Part shown: in pieces, positions 26,898 to 36,493 of the stretch
How positions within the stretch are numbered: the first letter of the stretch is position 1
Layout of the letters: each line of letters begins with the position of its first letter
Assembly (NCBI GenBank): GCA_006228005.1
Contig: VDHG01000084.1
Span: 1 to 46,171, forward strand
DNA length: 46,171 nt
From: Testudinibacter crocodili
GTDB taxonomy: Bacteria > Pseudomonadota > Gammaproteobacteria > Enterobacterales > Pasteurellaceae
Direction of reading: 5' to 3'
Notes under the pieces: model-generated
What the model was told of the DNA's origin: nothing
What the model saw: the letters and a program-made list of their open reading frames with translations, nothing else
Database searches by the model: none
Position numbers and translations under genes: made by a program

Positions 26898-27680
26898 ATG
26901 AACAACAAAATGCCGGCGATTTTTATCGGTCACGGTTCGCCCATGTTGGCGATTCAAGACAACCCATTCACCCCGAAATGGCGTCAAGCGGCACAGGCAA
27001 TGCCGAAACCGAAAGCGATTTTGGTGATCTCTGCCCACTGGATCTCGATGGGGGTGGCAGAAACTGCCGCAGCCAATCCAGCGCTGAACTATGATTTTTA
27101 CGGTTTTCCGGAGGCGCTGTATCAAGTGCAATATCCGGTGCAAGGCGCTCCGGCGTTGGCGGCACAAGTGAAAGATTTGGTTAACAATCCGAATATCAGT
27201 CTTGATATGGAACAAGGCTTGGATCACGGCACTTGGGCGGTGTTGAAACAGATGTATCCGGCGGCGGACATTCCGGTGGTGCAACTCAGCTTGGGCGGAC
27301 GTTTGACAATGCAGCAGCATCTCGAACTGGCAAAACAGCTAAAACCGCTGCGCGAGCAGGGCGTGTTGATTCTAGGCAGCGGCAACTTGATCCACAATTT
27401 GCGCCTAATCGACTGGCAGCGCTCGGATCAACTGTTCGGGTATGACTGGGCGCAGCGTGCGCAACAAACCTTATTGGATTTGATCCGTTCAGGCGATTTG
27501 CCAGCGCTCGCCGATTACCGCTCGTTAGGCGAAGACGTGCAAAAAGCGATTCCGACACCGGAACACTATCTGCCGTTGCTGTATATTTTGGCGCTGCAAG
27601 ATCCTGACGACAAGCTGAATATTTTCAATACCGATTTTGTCGGTGGTTCGTTGGATATGACCTGCGTTCAAGTTGGGTAA
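26898..27680 (+). CDS. ygiD: 4,5-DOPA-extradiol-dioxygenase family protein YgiD
   Basis: Zinc or iron-dependent class III extradiol dioxygenase of 260 residues, similar to E. coli YgiD, which can act on L-DOPA in vitro; the natural substrate is unknown. Metal-binding histidines are seen in FIGHGSPM, VISAHWISM and the later DHGTWAVLKQMYP, and GSGNLIHNL. AAGGAG precedes the ATG. It stands alone, ending at an inverted uptake-signal terminator. Confidence 0.9.
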   Translation: MNNKMPAIFIGHGSPMLAIQDNPFTPKWRQAAQAMPKPKAILVISAHWISMGVAETAAANPALNYDFYGFPEALYQVQYPVQGAPALAAQVKDLVNNPNISLDMEQGLDHGTWAVLKQMYPAADIPVVQLSLGGRLTMQQHLELAKQLKPLREQGVLILGSGNLIHNLRLIDWQRSDQLFGYDWAQRAQQTLLDLIRSGDLPALADYRSLGEDVQKAIPTPEHYLPLLYILALQDPDDKLNIFNTDFVGGSLDMTCVQVG

Positions 27681-27694
27681 TCTCAAGTTGATGT

Positions 27695-27720
27695 CAAAGT
27701 GCGGTTTATACCGCACTTTG
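27695..27720. terminator. Inverted uptake-signal terminator after ygiD
   Basis: CAAAGTGCGGT (27695-27705) pairs with ACCGCACTTTG (27710-27720) around a 4-base loop, a perfect 11-base stem 14 bases after the stop codon. The following T-run is weak. Confidence 0.75.
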
Positions 27721-27824
27721 CGCTTAAATTTAATGCTTATCTTGAAAATTAAAAAGATTATTGATTTTTAATCAAGTTATCACATAAAATGCTAAATATT
27801 ATTTATCAACAAAAGGAAAGCAAT

Positions 27825-28106
27825 ATGTTAAAAATCAATCAATATTTCGACGGCAAAGTGGCGTCAATCGGGTTGCAAACTGAAACCTTACCGGCAACGG
27901 TCGGGGTGATGGCGGCCGGTGAATACACCTTCGGCACCAGCCAGTTTGAAACCATGACCGTGATCAGCGGCGCCCTAAGCGTCAAACTGCCGCAAAGCGA
28001 TGAATGGCAAACATTCAGTGCAGGTGAAACCTTTACCGTTGATGCCAACCAATCGTTTGATCTGAAAGTTACAGTCGAAACCGCCTATTTCTGTACTTAC
28101 GGCTAA
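27825..28106 (+). CDS. ppnP: Pyrimidine/purine nucleoside phosphorylase PpnP
   Basis: Small cupin-fold enzyme of 93 residues that cleaves several nucleosides with phosphate to the base and ribose 1-phosphate. It matches E. coli PpnP (YaiE, 94 residues): [40 protein letters not shown] and the C-terminal TAYFCTYG. The frame reaches back to 27789, but AAGGAAAGC before ATG 27825 and the family length fix the start. A terminator follows. Confidence 0.93.
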   Translation: MLKINQYFDGKVASIGLQTETLPATVGVMAAGEYTFGTSQFETMTVISGALSVKLPQSDEWQTFSAGETFTVDANQSFDLKVTVETAYFCTYG

Positions 28107-28129
28107 GTCTGACCGCACTTTGCGCTATC

Positions 28130-28160
28130 ATCGGCACCGCTAAGATGCCGATTTTTATCT
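28130..28160 (+). terminator. Terminator after ppnP
   Basis: ATCGGCA (28130-28136) pairs with TGCCGAT (28146-28152), followed by TTTTATCTTTT. It lies against the end of the SMR remnant. Confidence 0.8.
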
Positions 28161-28161
28161 T

Positions 28162-28290
28162 TTAATGCCTCACTGTTTTCGAAAAAAGGTTGATCGCCAC
28201 GATCATACTCGGTGCGAAATGAGTGAATTGCTGTGAGGCTTTCAGCATCGAGGTCGCAATAATTTCAGCGACAATTGCGATAAACAAAGA
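28162..28290 (-). pseudogene. Remnant of a small multidrug resistance (SMR/EmrE family) gene
   Basis: A minus-strand frame of 42 codons reads SLFIAIVAEIIATSMLKAS followed by QQFTHFAPSMIVAI. This matches the first membrane helix and loop of SMR transporters, including the essential membrane glutamate (E in AEIIATS) and the KAS-FT-P pattern. It has no start codon in frame (a TGA lies directly upstream, and the nearby ATG at 28297 is in another phase). The frame stops after about 32 family-like residues, where roughly 105-110 are expected. The remaining three helices are missing, cut off at the ppnP terminator side. So both ends are lost and the fragment cannot work as a pump. Confidence 0.75.
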
Positions 28291-28303
28291 TCAACATCCC
28301 CTA
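28280..28303. repeat. Copy 2 of a 24-base dispersed sequence
   Basis: Seventeen bases (28280-28296) are identical to 250-266, and 22 of 24 match. The sequence covers the point where SMR homology begins, so it may mark the junction of the deletion or insertion that broke that gene. Confidence 0.5.
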
Positions 28304-28383
28304 TTATGTAAAAAGGGGGATTTTGCAGCAGTGTCACATCGGATGATTTCTTTTGGGTTGATAATACGTTTCTTTTTCTTGGG

Positions 28384-28411
28384 TTGTTCCGCCAATCAGG
28401 AAAACTATAAT
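28384..28411 (+). promoter_or_regulatory. Predicted doxX promoter
   Basis: TTGTTC (28384-28389) and a consensus TATAAT (28406-28411) are separated by 16 bases, 55 bases before the doxX ATG. Confidence 0.6.
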
Positions 28412-28466
28412 GACCGCACTTTATACCAGTAACCATTTTTAACATTTTATATTAAGAGAGAAACCG

Positions 28467-28874
28467 ATGAACAATAAATTAAATTCCTATGCACCTTATG
28501 CCTTAGCCTTATTACGCATTATCGCCGCTTATATGTTTATTTGGCACGGTACGGCGAAATTTTTCGAATATCCGGTTTCAATGACGGGTGGTAACGGCGG
28601 CGTGGCGCTGTTCTCACAATACGGCTTGGCTGGCGTATTAGAAATCGGTGGCGGAATGTTGTTGGCGTTGGGCTTGTTCACGCGTCTGACCGCATTTTTA
28701 CTGTCTGGTCAAATGGCGTTTGCTTATTTTGTGGTGCACGGTGCCGCAGGCAATATTTTGATGCCGTTGTTGAATCAAGGTGAATTAGCAGCGCTGTATT
28801 CGCCAGTGTTTTTGTACTTTGTGTTTGCCGGCCCAGGCGCATTAGCATTGGACAATAAAATTTGTAAAAAATAA
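28467..28874 (+). CDS. DoxX family membrane protein
   Basis: Inner-membrane protein of 135 residues with four predicted helices (about 10-30, 50-70, 75-95 and 105-128). It matches the DoxX/YphA family: LALLRIIAAYMFIWHGTAKFF, then GLAGVLEIGGGMLLALGLFTRLTAF. Members are linked to quinol oxidation or oxidative stress, but most, including this one, have no proven reaction. AGAGAGAAACC precedes the ATG. It has its own promoter and a strong terminator, so it is a single-gene unit. Confidence 0.88.
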   Translation: MNNKLNSYAPYALALLRIIAAYMFIWHGTAKFFEYPVSMTGGNGGVALFSQYGLAGVLEIGGGMLLALGLFTRLTAFLLSGQMAFAYFVVHGAAGNILMPLLNQGELAALYSPVFLYFVFAGPGALALDNKICKK

Positions 28875-28895
28875 TCGCTTGTTGATGTTCAAGCC

Positions 28896-28927
28896 ACCCG
28901 TTCGGTTAACGCCGAGCGGGTTTTTTG
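28896..28927 (+). terminator. Rho-independent terminator after doxX
   Basis: ACCCGTTCGG (28896-28905) pairs with CCGAGCGGGT (28912-28921) with one G-T pair and is followed by a run of T. Confidence 0.9.
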
Positions 28928-28971
28928 TTATAGTCAGGTCAGCAACTGAATTGCAACGATGGAGAGAGAAG

Positions 28972-29463
28972 ATGTCATTAGCCACTTTTCAACAACTGAC
29001 CGCACTTTTGCATCAACAACAAGCACGTTATCGCGTGGTTGAGCACCCAGCCTGCGGCAAGTCGGAAGAGGTCGCCAAGGTGCGTGGTACTGAATTAGGA
29101 CAAGGCGCAAAAGCGTTATTGTGCGTGGTGAAAGGGCAAGGTACAAAGCAGTGGGTTTTAGCCATTTTACCGGCGGACAAGCAAGCGGATTTATCTCGCT
29201 TGGCAACCGCACTTGGTGGTTTGCGTGCGGCACTTGCCAGCCCGAAAGAAGTTAGCGAACTGACTGATTGTGTCTTTGGTGCAATTCCACCCTTCAGCTT
29301 TCACCCGGAATTAAAACTGGTTGCCGACCGCAGCTTGTTTAACCGTTATAGCGAGCTGGCATTTAACGCCGGCACGCTGGAAAGCTCGATTATCCTCAAC
29401 ACTGAAGACTACCGCCGAATCGCCGATCCTCAGGTGCTGGATTTTGTGCAAAGTGCGGTTTAA
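28972..29463 (+). CDS. yeaK: YbaK/YeaK-type aminoacyl-tRNA deacylase
   Basis: Trans-editing domain protein of 163 residues, related to the insertion domain of bacterial ProRS. It aligns along its length with E. coli YeaK: HPACGKSEEVAKVRGTELGQGAKALLCVVKG, ADLSRLATALGGLRAALASP and FGAIPPFSFHPELKLVAD. Homologues clear mischarged amino acids from tRNA, with YeaK reported to act on several small residues. The frame extends to 28879, across the doxX terminator, but GGAGAGAG before ATG 28972 sets the start. An uptake signal overlaps the last codons. Confidence 0.88.
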   Translation: MSLATFQQLTALLHQQQARYRVVEHPACGKSEEVAKVRGTELGQGAKALLCVVKGQGTKQWVLAILPADKQADLSRLATALGGLRAALASPKEVSELTDCVFGAIPPFSFHPELKLVADRSLFNRYSELAFNAGTLESSIILNTEDYRRIADPQVLDFVQSAV

Positions 29464-29563
29464 TTTTATAAATCTGTTTTCTGCTACAGAAAAAATGTAA
29501 ATTAGGCTATAATTAGTGCTCGAATTTCACTCATTTTCACCTTAATCTGTAAAGGAAATTACC

Positions 29564-31165
29564 ATGCAATCTAATCGTCCTATTCGCCAAGCCTTGTTGA
29601 GTGTCTCTGACAAAAGTGGCGTTGTAGAATTTGCTCGAGGTCTTGTCGAGCGCGGCGTTAAGCTGCTTTCCACTGGCGGAACCGCCAAATTGTTGAGCGA
29701 GGCTGGGCTGACAGTCAGCGAAGTATCGAGCTATACTCAATTTCCGGAAATGATGAGTGGGCGGGTGAAAACGCTGCACCCGAAAATTCACGGTGGCATT
29801 TTGGGGCGGCGTGGGATTGATGATGCGGTGATGACGATTCACGGTATTCAGACGATTGATATTGTGGTGGTTAATCTTTATCCGTTTGCACAAACTGTTG
29901 CCAGTGCCGATTGCACCTTGGAAGAGGCCGTTGAGAATATCGACATTGGTGGTCCGGCGATGGTGCGTTCGGCAGCAAAAAATTATAAAGATGTGACCAT
30001 TGTGGTCGATAGCAGTGATTATGAGCGTGTGTTGCAAGAGATGGACGAAAACCAGAATGCGCTTACGCCGCAGACCCGTTTTAATCTGGCGATCAAAGCT
30101 TTTGAGCATACTGCGCAATATGACTGCATGATTGCCAACTATTTTGGTCAGTTAGTACCGCCTTATCAAGGTGCAGAAAAAGAGGAATTAAGCCAGTCGA
30201 GCGGACAATTCCCACGCACCTTAAACCTGAATTTTACGCGTAAACAAACCATGCGTTACGGCGAAAATAGTCATCAAAATGCAGCATTTTATGTAGAAAA
30301 TCAATTGCATGAAGCCAGTGTTGCTACCGCAGAACAGTTGCAGGGCAAGGCATTGTCTTATAATAATATTGCCGATACCGACGCAGCATTGGAATGTGTC
30401 AAAGAGTTTGCCGAACCGGCATGTGTCATTGTTAAACACGCCAATCCATGTGGTGTAGCGTTGGGTACTGATATTCTGCAAGCCTACGACCGCGCCTATC
30501 AAACCGATCCGACGTCCGCATTTGGTGGAATTATTGCCTTTAACCGCACTTTGGATTTAAAAACGGCCAAAGCTATTATCGATCGCCAATTCGTCGAAGT
30601 GATTATCGCACCATCGGTTGCAGAAGACGCCCAGACTATTTTGAAAAGCAAAAAGAATGTGCGTGTTTTAGCCTGTGGCGAGTGGGGCGAGCGGCAAGTG
30701 CACTTGGACTTCAAACGGGTCAACGGCGGTTTGTTGGTGCAAGACAAAGACTTGGGCATGGTGGGATTAAATGACTTACAAGTGGTGAGCAAACGCCAAC
30801 CGACGGAAGCCGAGTTGAGGGATTTGTTGTTCTGCTGGAAAGTGGCGAAATATGTCAAATCCAATGCGATTGTATATGCCAAAAATAACCAAACTATCGG
30901 GATCGGCGCCGGACAGATGAGCCGAGTCTATTCTGCCAAAATCGCCGGTATCAAAGCCGCAGATGAAGGCTTGGAAGTCAAAGGTACGGTGATGGCATCT
31001 GACGCTTTCTTTCCGTTCCGTGATGGTATCGATGCGGCAGCTGCGGCAGGGGTCAGTTGTGTGATCCATCCCGGTGGTTCAATGCGCGATCAGGAAGTGA
31101 TCGACGCCGCCGATGAACACGGCATGGCGATGGTGCTGACCAACATGCGCCATTTCCGTCATTAA
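29564..31165 (+). CDS. purH: Bifunctional AICAR formyltransferase/IMP cyclohydrolase
   Basis: Catalyses the last two steps of IMP synthesis. The protein has 533 residues. The N-terminal MGS-like cyclohydrolase domain (about 1-200) has [26 protein letters not shown] and NLYPF. The transformylase domain has the conserved KHANPCG loop, FGGIIAFNR and the C-terminal [17 protein letters not shown] with [18 protein letters not shown] precedes the ATG. I see no clear PurR box in the 100-base upstream region. An inverted uptake-signal terminator separates it from purD. Confidence 0.97.
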   Translation: MQSNRPIRQALLSVSDKSGVVEFARGLVERGVKLLSTGGTAKLLSEAGLTVSEVSSYTQFPEMMSGRVKTLHPKIHGGILGRRGIDDAVMTIHGIQTIDIVVVNLYPFAQTVASADCTLEEAVENIDIGGPAMVRSAAKNYKDVTIVVDSSDYERVLQEMDENQNALTPQTRFNLAIKAFEHTAQYDCMIANYFGQLVPPYQGAEKEELSQSSGQFPRTLNLNFTRKQTMRYGENSHQNAAFYVENQLHEASVATAEQLQGKALSYNNIADTDAALECVKEFAEPACVIVKHANPCGVALGTDILQAYDRAYQTDPTSAFGGIIAFNRTLDLKTAKAIIDRQFVEVIIAPSVAEDAQTILKSKKNVRVLACGEWGERQVHLDFKRVNGGLLVQDKDLGMVGLNDLQVVSKRQPTEAELRDLLFCWKVAKYVKSNAIVYAKNNQTIGIGAGQMSRVYSAKIAGIKAADEGLEVKGTVMASDAFFPFRDGIDAAAAAGVSCVIHPGGSMRDQEVIDAADEHGMAMVLTNMRHFRH

Positions 31166-31170
31166 TCTGC

Positions 31171-31212
31171 AAAGTGCGGTCAGCCAACGGTGGCGACCGC
31201 ACTTTTGTTTTT
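31171..31212 (+). terminator. Inverted uptake-signal terminator between purH and purD
   Basis: AAAGTGCGGTC (31171-31181) pairs with GACCGCACTTT (31195-31205), followed by TGTTTTTC. It lies inside the purH-purD gap, so it may attenuate purD. Confidence 0.8.
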
Positions 31213-31235
31213 CCCATTTAGCGTAAGGATCTCAA

Positions 31236-32540
31236 ATGAATATTTTAATTATCGGCAATGGCGGTCGTGAACACGCTTTAGCTTGGAAAGTATCACAATC
31301 GCCATTGGCGCAGAAAATTTTTGTGGCACCGGGCAATGCCGGCACCGCACTTGAGCCTAAGGTCGAAAATGTCGCGATTGCGGTCACCGATATTGCCGGT
31401 TTGGTCGAATTTGCCCAGAAAAACGAAATCGGTTTGACGATCGTCGGACCGGAAGCGCCGTTAGTGATTGGGGTGGTGGATGCATTCCGTGCCGCCGGAT
31501 TGAAAATTTTCGGTCCGACCCAAGCGGCGGCGCAACTGGAAGGCTCGAAAGCCTTTACCAAAGATTTTCTCGCACGGCATAATATTCCGACCGCAGAATA
31601 CCAGAACTTTACTGAAGTGGAGCCTGCGCTGGCTTACCTGCAACAAAAAGGCGCACCGATTGTGATCAAAGCGGACGGCTTGGCGGCAGGTAAAGGCGTG
31701 ATTGTGGCAATGACCCTAGAAGAGGCTGAAAGTGCGGTTCAGGATATGCTGGCAGGTAATGCCTTTGGCAATGCCGGACATCGGATTGTGATTGAAGAGT
31801 TTTTAGACGGCGAAGAGGCGAGTTTTATTGTAATGGTGGACGGCAAAAACGTCGAAGCGATGGCAACCAGTCAGGATCACAAACGAGTCGGTGAAAACGA
31901 TAGCGGTTTGAACACTGGCGGTATGGGCGCATATTCGCCGGCGCCGGTGGTCACGGCGGAGATTCACCAACGGATTATGCAAGAAGTGATCTACCCGACC
32001 GTAAACGGTATGGCGATAGAGGGCAATGTTTACACTGGTTTCTTGTACGCCGGTTTGATGATTATGCCGAACGGACAACCGAAAGTGATCGAGTTCAATT
32101 GTCGTTTTGGTGATCCGGAAACCCAGCCGATTATGATGCGTTTGCAATCGGATTTGGTTGAACTCTGCTTGGCGGCGTGCGACGGCAAACTGGATCAAGT
32201 GCGGTCCGAATGGTGTGCACAAGCCGCATTGGGGATCGTATTAGCGGCGGAAGGCTATCCGGGCGATTACCGCAAAGGCGATGTGATCAGTGGAATTTCT
32301 TCTAGTAGAATAGGGCAAACCGAGCGAAACGGACAAAAAGTGTTTTTGGCAGGGGTTGAACAAAAAGAGGATCAACTCGTGACTAACGGTGGGCGTGTGC
32401 TGTGCGTCACCGCACTTGGCGATACAGTAGCGGCTGCACAGCAACAAGCGTTGCAACTGGCGGAACAAGTGCAATGGCAAGGGCGTTTCTACCGCCGTGA
32501 TATCGGCTATCGTGCCGTAGCGCGGGAACAAGGAAAATAA
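31236..32540 (+). CDS. purD: Phosphoribosylamine--glycine ligase
   Basis: ATP-grasp enzyme of 434 residues that makes glycinamide ribonucleotide from phosphoribosylamine, glycine and ATP, the second step of purine synthesis. Motifs include IIGNGGREHALAWK, FGPTQAAAQLEGSKAF, KADGLAAGKGV, TGGMGAYSPAP and the metal-binding EFNCRFGDPETQ. AAGGAT precedes the ATG. It lies between purH and glyA; glycine consumed here is supplied by GlyA, so the grouping is functional. Confidence 0.97.
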   Translation: MNILIIGNGGREHALAWKVSQSPLAQKIFVAPGNAGTALEPKVENVAIAVTDIAGLVEFAQKNEIGLTIVGPEAPLVIGVVDAFRAAGLKIFGPTQAAAQLEGSKAFTKDFLARHNIPTAEYQNFTEVEPALAYLQQKGAPIVIKADGLAAGKGVIVAMTLEEAESAVQDMLAGNAFGNAGHRIVIEEFLDGEEASFIVMVDGKNVEAMATSQDHKRVGENDSGLNTGGMGAYSPAPVVTAEIHQRIMQEVIYPTVNGMAIEGNVYTGFLYAGLMIMPNGQPKVIEFNCRFGDPETQPIMMRLQSDLVELCLAACDGKLDQVRSEWCAQAALGIVLAAEGYPGDYRKGDVISGISSSRIGQTERNGQKVFLAGVEQKEDQLVTNGGRVLCVTALGDTVAAAQQQALQLAEQVQWQGRFYRRDIGYRAVAREQGK

Positions 32541-32561
32541 TTCCGCTTTTGAGCGGCGAAA

Positions 32562-32657
32562 ATGAAAAAATTTAATCTTGGCTATGAAATTAACGACGGC
32601 AATTTTTGTAAAAAAGGCTGTATCGAAATACTAAAAAGTCTTAGACTTAGCCAGTAA
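32562..32657 (+). other. Possible 31-residue small ORF upstream of glyA
   Basis: An ATG frame of 31 codons in the purD-glyA gap, beginning MKKFNLGYEINDGNFCKK and ending SLRLSQ. It is basic and has two cysteines spaced C-X3-C. No good ribosome site is present; GAGCGGCGAAA is the only purine-rich stretch. It ends 45 bases before glyA, a position that fits a leader peptide, but it may be chance. Confidence 0.3.
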
Positions 32658-32702
32658 GTTAGCAACTATCCAAAATGACCACCTAAAATGAGGAATAGAA
32701 CA

Positions 32703-33956
32703 ATGTTAAGACGTGATATGAATATCGCCGATTATGATCCGGTATTATGGCAGGCAATCAAAGACGAAGACCGTCGTCAAGATGAGCATATCGAGCTGAT
32801 CGCTTCCGAAAACTACGCCAGCCCACGAGTGATGGAAGCGCAAGGTTCGCAGTTGACCAACAAATATGCCGAAGGCTATCCGGGCAAGCGTTATTACGGT
32901 GGTTGTGAATATGTTGATATTATCGAGCAACTGGCGATTGATCGTGCCAAAGAATTGTTTGGTGCAGATTATGCCAACGTGCAACCGCACTCTGGGTCAC
33001 AAGCCAATGCCGCAGTGTATATGGCATTGTTAAATCCCGGCGATACTATTTTAGGGATGAGCTTAGCGCACGGTGGTCACCTGACCCACGGTGCAACGGT
33101 CAGCTTCTCTGGCAAAATTTATCATGCAGAGCAATACGGTATCACCGATGAAGGTTTTATCGACTACGATGCCTTGCGTGCGCAAGCGTTGGCGGTGAAA
33201 CCTAAAATGATCGTTGGCGGTTTTTCGGCGTATTCGCAAGTGGTTGACTGGAAAAAAATGCGTGAAATCGCAGATGAAGTCGGCGCTTATCTGTTTGTGG
33301 ATATGGCGCATGTTGCCGGTTTGATCGCCGCCGGTGTTTACCCAAGCCCGATGGAGCATGCGCATATCGTCACCACGACCACTCATAAAACCCTTGCCGG
33401 CCCACGTGGCGGCTTGATTTTGGCGAAAGGCGGCGATGAAGAGCTGTACAAAAAACTGAATAGTGCGGTATTCCCAGCAGGTCAAGGTGGTCCGTTGGTA
33501 CACGTGATTGCAGCAAAAGCGGTGTGTTTTAAAGAAGCGATGGAGCCGGAATTTAAAATCTTCCAACAGCAAGTGGTAAAAAATGCGCAAGCGATGGTAG
33601 CAGTGTTCAAACAACGTGGTTTCAACATTGTTTCCAACGGCACGGAAAACCACCTGTTCTTGGTAGATTTGGTGAATAAAGGCTTGACCGGAAAAGCGGC
33701 TGATGCAGCGTTAGGACGTGCCAATATTACCGTCAACAAAAATGCGGTGCCAAACGATCCGAAAAGCCCGTTTGTAACCTCCGGTATCCGTGTTGGAACG
33801 CCGGCAATCACTCGTCGCGGCTTCAAAGAAGCGGAAGCCAAAGAGCTTGCCGATTGGATGTGCGATGTGCTGGATAACATTGAAGACGAAGCGGTTATTG
33901 AGGATATTAAACAGAAAGCGATTGCAATCTGTAAACGTTTCCCTGTTTATGCTTAG
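32703..33956 (+). CDS. glyA: Serine hydroxymethyltransferase
   Basis: Pyridoxal-phosphate enzyme of 417 residues converting serine and tetrahydrofolate to glycine and methylene-tetrahydrofolate. The PLP lysine lies in [44 protein letters not shown] and the [13 protein letters not shown] block are intact. The frame begins at ATG 32688, but GAGGAA (32690-32695) sits just before ATG 32703, and the family N terminus ([13 protein letters not shown]) agrees with the later start. A strong terminator follows, shared with convergent nhaA. Confidence 0.96.
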   Translation: MLRRDMNIADYDPVLWQAIKDEDRRQDEHIELIASENYASPRVMEAQGSQLTNKYAEGYPGKRYYGGCEYVDIIEQLAIDRAKELFGADYANVQPHSGSQANAAVYMALLNPGDTILGMSLAHGGHLTHGATVSFSGKIYHAEQYGITDEGFIDYDALRAQALAVKPKMIVGGFSAYSQVVDWKKMREIADEVGAYLFVDMAHVAGLIAAGVYPSPMEHAHIVTTTTHKTLAGPRGGLILAKGGDEELYKKLNSAVFPAGQGGPLVHVIAAKAVCFKEAMEPEFKIFQQQVVKNAQAMVAVFKQRGFNIVSNGTENHLFLVDLVNKGLTGKAADAALGRANITVNKNAVPNDPKSPFVTSGIRVGTPAITRRGFKEAEAKELADWMCDVLDNIEDEAVIEDIKQKAIAICKRFPVYA

Positions 33957-33991
33957 TGATTTGATGATTGATAACGATATCTGATAAGACA

Positions 33992-34025
33992 AAGTAAGGG
34001 CGGGTAGTCAATCCGCCCTTGCTTT
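33992..34025. terminator. Bidirectional terminator between glyA and nhaA
   Basis: AAGGGCGG (33996-34003) pairs with CCGCCCTT (34013-34020), extended outward by AAGT/GCTT-type pairing, with T-run on the right. Confidence 0.85.
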
Positions 34026-34035
34026 TAGATCGCTG

Positions 34036-35223
34036 TTAAGTATTTTTGTGTGTAACCGCACTTGGCGTATTGGTGCTGGTGCGTAGCAAAACTAATCCCA
34101 GGACTGCTGAGACGCTTGAACCTAACAGAATACCAATTCGAGATAGCGTATTAATACTCTCACCGGCATTTTCAAATGCTAATCCCGACAAGAACATCGA
34201 CATGGTAAAACCGATTCCGCATAGCACCGAGACCGCAAAAATATGCTTCAGATTCACTAATAGTGGTAGTTTGGCAATTTTCAGTTTGATGGCAATAAAG
34301 CAGAAACTAAACACCCCCAACGGCTTGCCGATCAACAAACCTAACATAATGCCTAACGGTAGCGCGCCACTTAAGGTGTCTAGATTAACCCCGCCTAATG
34401 GTACACCGGCATTAGCGAAGGCAAAAATCGGTAGGATAAAAAATGCCGACCAGGGGTTTAGGGCATGCTCCAGATTCTCTAGCGGGCTGCTGCCGTCTTT
34501 GGCGGTAATCGGAATAGTGAAACCGAGAATGACTCCGGCAAGCGTAGCATGCACCCCTGATTTTAGTACACAAATCCACAACACCATGCCGACAAACAGA
34601 TAGGCGCACAGCGCACTGATTCGCATTCTGTTCATGATGATTAAAATAATCACGGAAAGCCCGGCGCCGAGCATCGCTTCGGTGCTCAAACCATGGGCGA
34701 AGAACAATGCGATCACGATAATTGCACCCAAGTCATCAATAATGGCTAATGCCAGTAAGAATATTTTCAGGGGTAACGGAACTCGTTTGCCGAGTAGTGC
34801 CATAATGCCCAGTGCAAAGGCGATATCGGTCGCCATTGGAATAGCCCAACCTTCCATCGCAATCGGATCGTTAAAATTGAAAAAAGTAAACACTAAGGCT
34901 GGGACAACCATGCCGCCCAGTGCGGCTAAGACCGGTAAAATGGCCTGTTGATAGGAGGAAAGCGAGCCTAACACAATTTCACGTTTCACCTCCAAGCCCA
35001 CTAAAACGAAGAAAACAGCCATTAGCCCGTCGTTGACCCACAATAAAAACGGCTTAGCAATGCCTTGTTCACCAAATTGCACGACAACTGGCGTATTCAA
35101 CAATTCGAAATAATAAGGGGATAAAAAACTGTTGGCAAAAATCAATGCCAATGCGGATGTGGCCAAGAGTGTGATCCCACCGGCAGACTCCAGCTTCAAA
35201 AATTTTCCGATAAATGAGTGCAT
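34036..35223 (-). CDS. nhaA: Na+/H+ antiporter NhaA
   Basis: Inner-membrane antiporter of 395 residues that exchanges two protons for one sodium ion and protects against sodium and alkaline pH. About twelve hydrophobic segments are seen. The paired aspartates of the ion site lie in [19 protein letters not shown], equivalent to Asp163 and Asp164 in E. coli. [16 protein letters not shown] and the C-terminal [15 protein letters not shown] are also conserved. AAGGATATGT precedes the ATG. It is divergent from the TRAP operon with a 280-base gap. I see no nhaR neighbour. Confidence 0.95.
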   Translation of the reverse strand: MHSFIGKFLKLESAGGITLLATSALALIFANSFLSPYYFELLNTPVVVQFGEQGIAKPFLLWVNDGLMAVFFVLVGLEVKREIVLGSLSSYQQAILPVLAALGGMVVPALVFTFFNFNDPIAMEGWAIPMATDIAFALGIMALLGKRVPLPLKIFLLALAIIDDLGAIIVIALFFAHGLSTEAMLGAGLSVIILIIMNRMRISALCAYLFVGMVLWICVLKSGVHATLAGVILGFTIPITAKDGSSPLENLEHALNPWSAFFILPIFAFANAGVPLGGVNLDTLSGALPLGIMLGLLIGKPLGVFSFCFIAIKLKIAKLPLLVNLKHIFAVSVLCGIGFTMSMFLSGLAFENAGESINTLSRIGILLGSSVSAVLGLVLLRTSTNTPSAVTHKNT

Positions 35224-35340
35224 ACATATCCTTCTATAACCGATAAAACATAAGGTTATAGCATATAACAGCCCGGATAATGATTAAAGAAAAACAGAAT
35301 TTTATTCACGACTTTTTTATTATAAATGTAATAAAAATGT

Positions 35341-35356
35341 GAATTTTATAAAATTC
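35341..35356. promoter_or_regulatory. Perfect 16-base palindrome in the nhaA/TAXI gap
   Basis: GAATTTTATAAAATTC is a perfect palindrome in the AT-rich divergent region, 118 bases before the nhaA start codon and 148 bases before the TAXI gene. It might be an operator; in this AT-rich context it could also be chance. Confidence 0.3.
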
Positions 35357-35503
35357 TTGTCACGAACAGATTGACAGGCAATAGTCTTAATGGTTATTGT
35401 CAAGTCGGCTTCATTTCGTGTTGTGGTGTAAAATATTGAATGGTTAAGAGCGGTTTTACGGTTATTTTTGGGTAAATTTTATCTTATCGATAAGGGGAAA
35501 ATT

Positions 35504-36487
35504 ATGAAAAAAATGAAAGCATCATTTATGCTTGTCGCAACGGCAGCATTGGGATTATTGTTGAGTGCCTGTGGTGAGAAACCAGCATCATCTGCAACAG
35601 AAACCAATGGCGTACAGAGTAAATTTATCACGATTGCAACCGGTGGGGCATCAGGTCCTTATAATATTATCGCCACCACGTTGGCGGAAGTTTATAGCAA
35701 AGATTTAAATACCAACTCCAAAACGCAAACGACGGGGGCTTCAGTTGAAAACATCAATTTGCTGAATCAGAAAAAAGTGGAAATGGCATTTCTGATGAGC
35801 GATGTACTCAGTGATGCGGTGAACGGCGTTGGTAATTTTCCGAATAAAATCGAAAATGTCAGCCAAATAGCCGCACTTTACCCGAACTATGTGCAGATTG
35901 TCACCTCAAAACGCACAGGAATTGAAACCATCAGCGACTTGAAAGGAAAACGTGTCGCAACCGGGGCGCAGAATTCCGGAGTGGAAGTCAATGCGCGGAA
36001 CTTGTTGGAAGGATTTGGTATTACTTACAATGATATCACCGTGGATTACCTAGGTTATGCCGAAGCGGCGGATGCTTTGAAATCCGGTAAGATTGATGCG
36101 GCATTCTTGACCAGCGGTTTGCCAAATTCTTCCTTGATGGAATTGCAACAAGGTTTTGATCTGCAAATTGTTAGCATTCCTGCAGACGGCTTGGCTGAAG
36201 TGATCAAAACCAAACCGTATTTTAATGCGATGGAGATCCCGGCAGGGACTTATGGCAATACCGATCCGATTGCGACTGCAGCGATTAAAAATGCGTTGGC
36301 GGTACGCTCTGATTTGAGCGAAGATGATGTATATAAATTAACCAAAACGTTTTTTGAAAGTCTGCCACAATTGCAAACCGCACATCAGGCAGCAAAAGAC
36401 ATCAATTTGCAAAGTGCACAACAAGGCTTGGTCGCACCACTGCATCCGGGGGCGAAAAAGTACTATGATGAAGTTAATGCCAAATAG
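35504..36487 (+). CDS. TAXI-family TRAP transporter substrate-binding lipoprotein
   Basis: Extracytoplasmic binding protein of 327 residues for a TRAP transporter. The N terminus has a lipobox (LLLSAC), so the protein should be anchored by Cys23 or nearby. The family signature is seen in FITIATGGASGPYNIIATTLAEVYS, followed by ASVENINLLNQKKVEMAFLMSDV, ISDLKGKRVATGAQNSGVEVNARNLLEGFGI and AEAADALKSGKIDAAFLTSGLPN. The frame begins at 35468, but AAGGGG before ATG 35504 sets the start. It heads a three-gene operon with a DUF1850 protein and a fused permease. The substrate is not predictable; TAXI systems often carry glutamate-like or dicarboxylate compounds. Confidence 0.9.
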   Translation: MKKMKASFMLVATAALGLLLSACGEKPASSATETNGVQSKFITIATGGASGPYNIIATTLAEVYSKDLNTNSKTQTTGASVENINLLNQKKVEMAFLMSDVLSDAVNGVGNFPNKIENVSQIAALYPNYVQIVTSKRTGIETISDLKGKRVATGAQNSGVEVNARNLLEGFGITYNDITVDYLGYAEAADALKSGKIDAAFLTSGLPNSSLMELQQGFDLQIVSIPADGLAEVIKTKPYFNAMEIPAGTYGNTDPIATAAIKNALAVRSDLSEDDVYKLTKTFFESLPQLQTAHQAAKDINLQSAQQGLVAPLHPGAKKYYDEVNAK

Positions 36488-36493
36488 ACACTA

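Noticed and set aside
28223-28432. 69-codon plus-strand frame opposite the SMR remnant
   Set aside because: It is the complement of the SMR-like frame and of the doxX promoter; composition is not protein-like.
32543-32556. CCGCT/AGCGG hairpin after purD as terminator
   Set aside because: The stem is only five bases and no T-run follows, so termination there is not supported.
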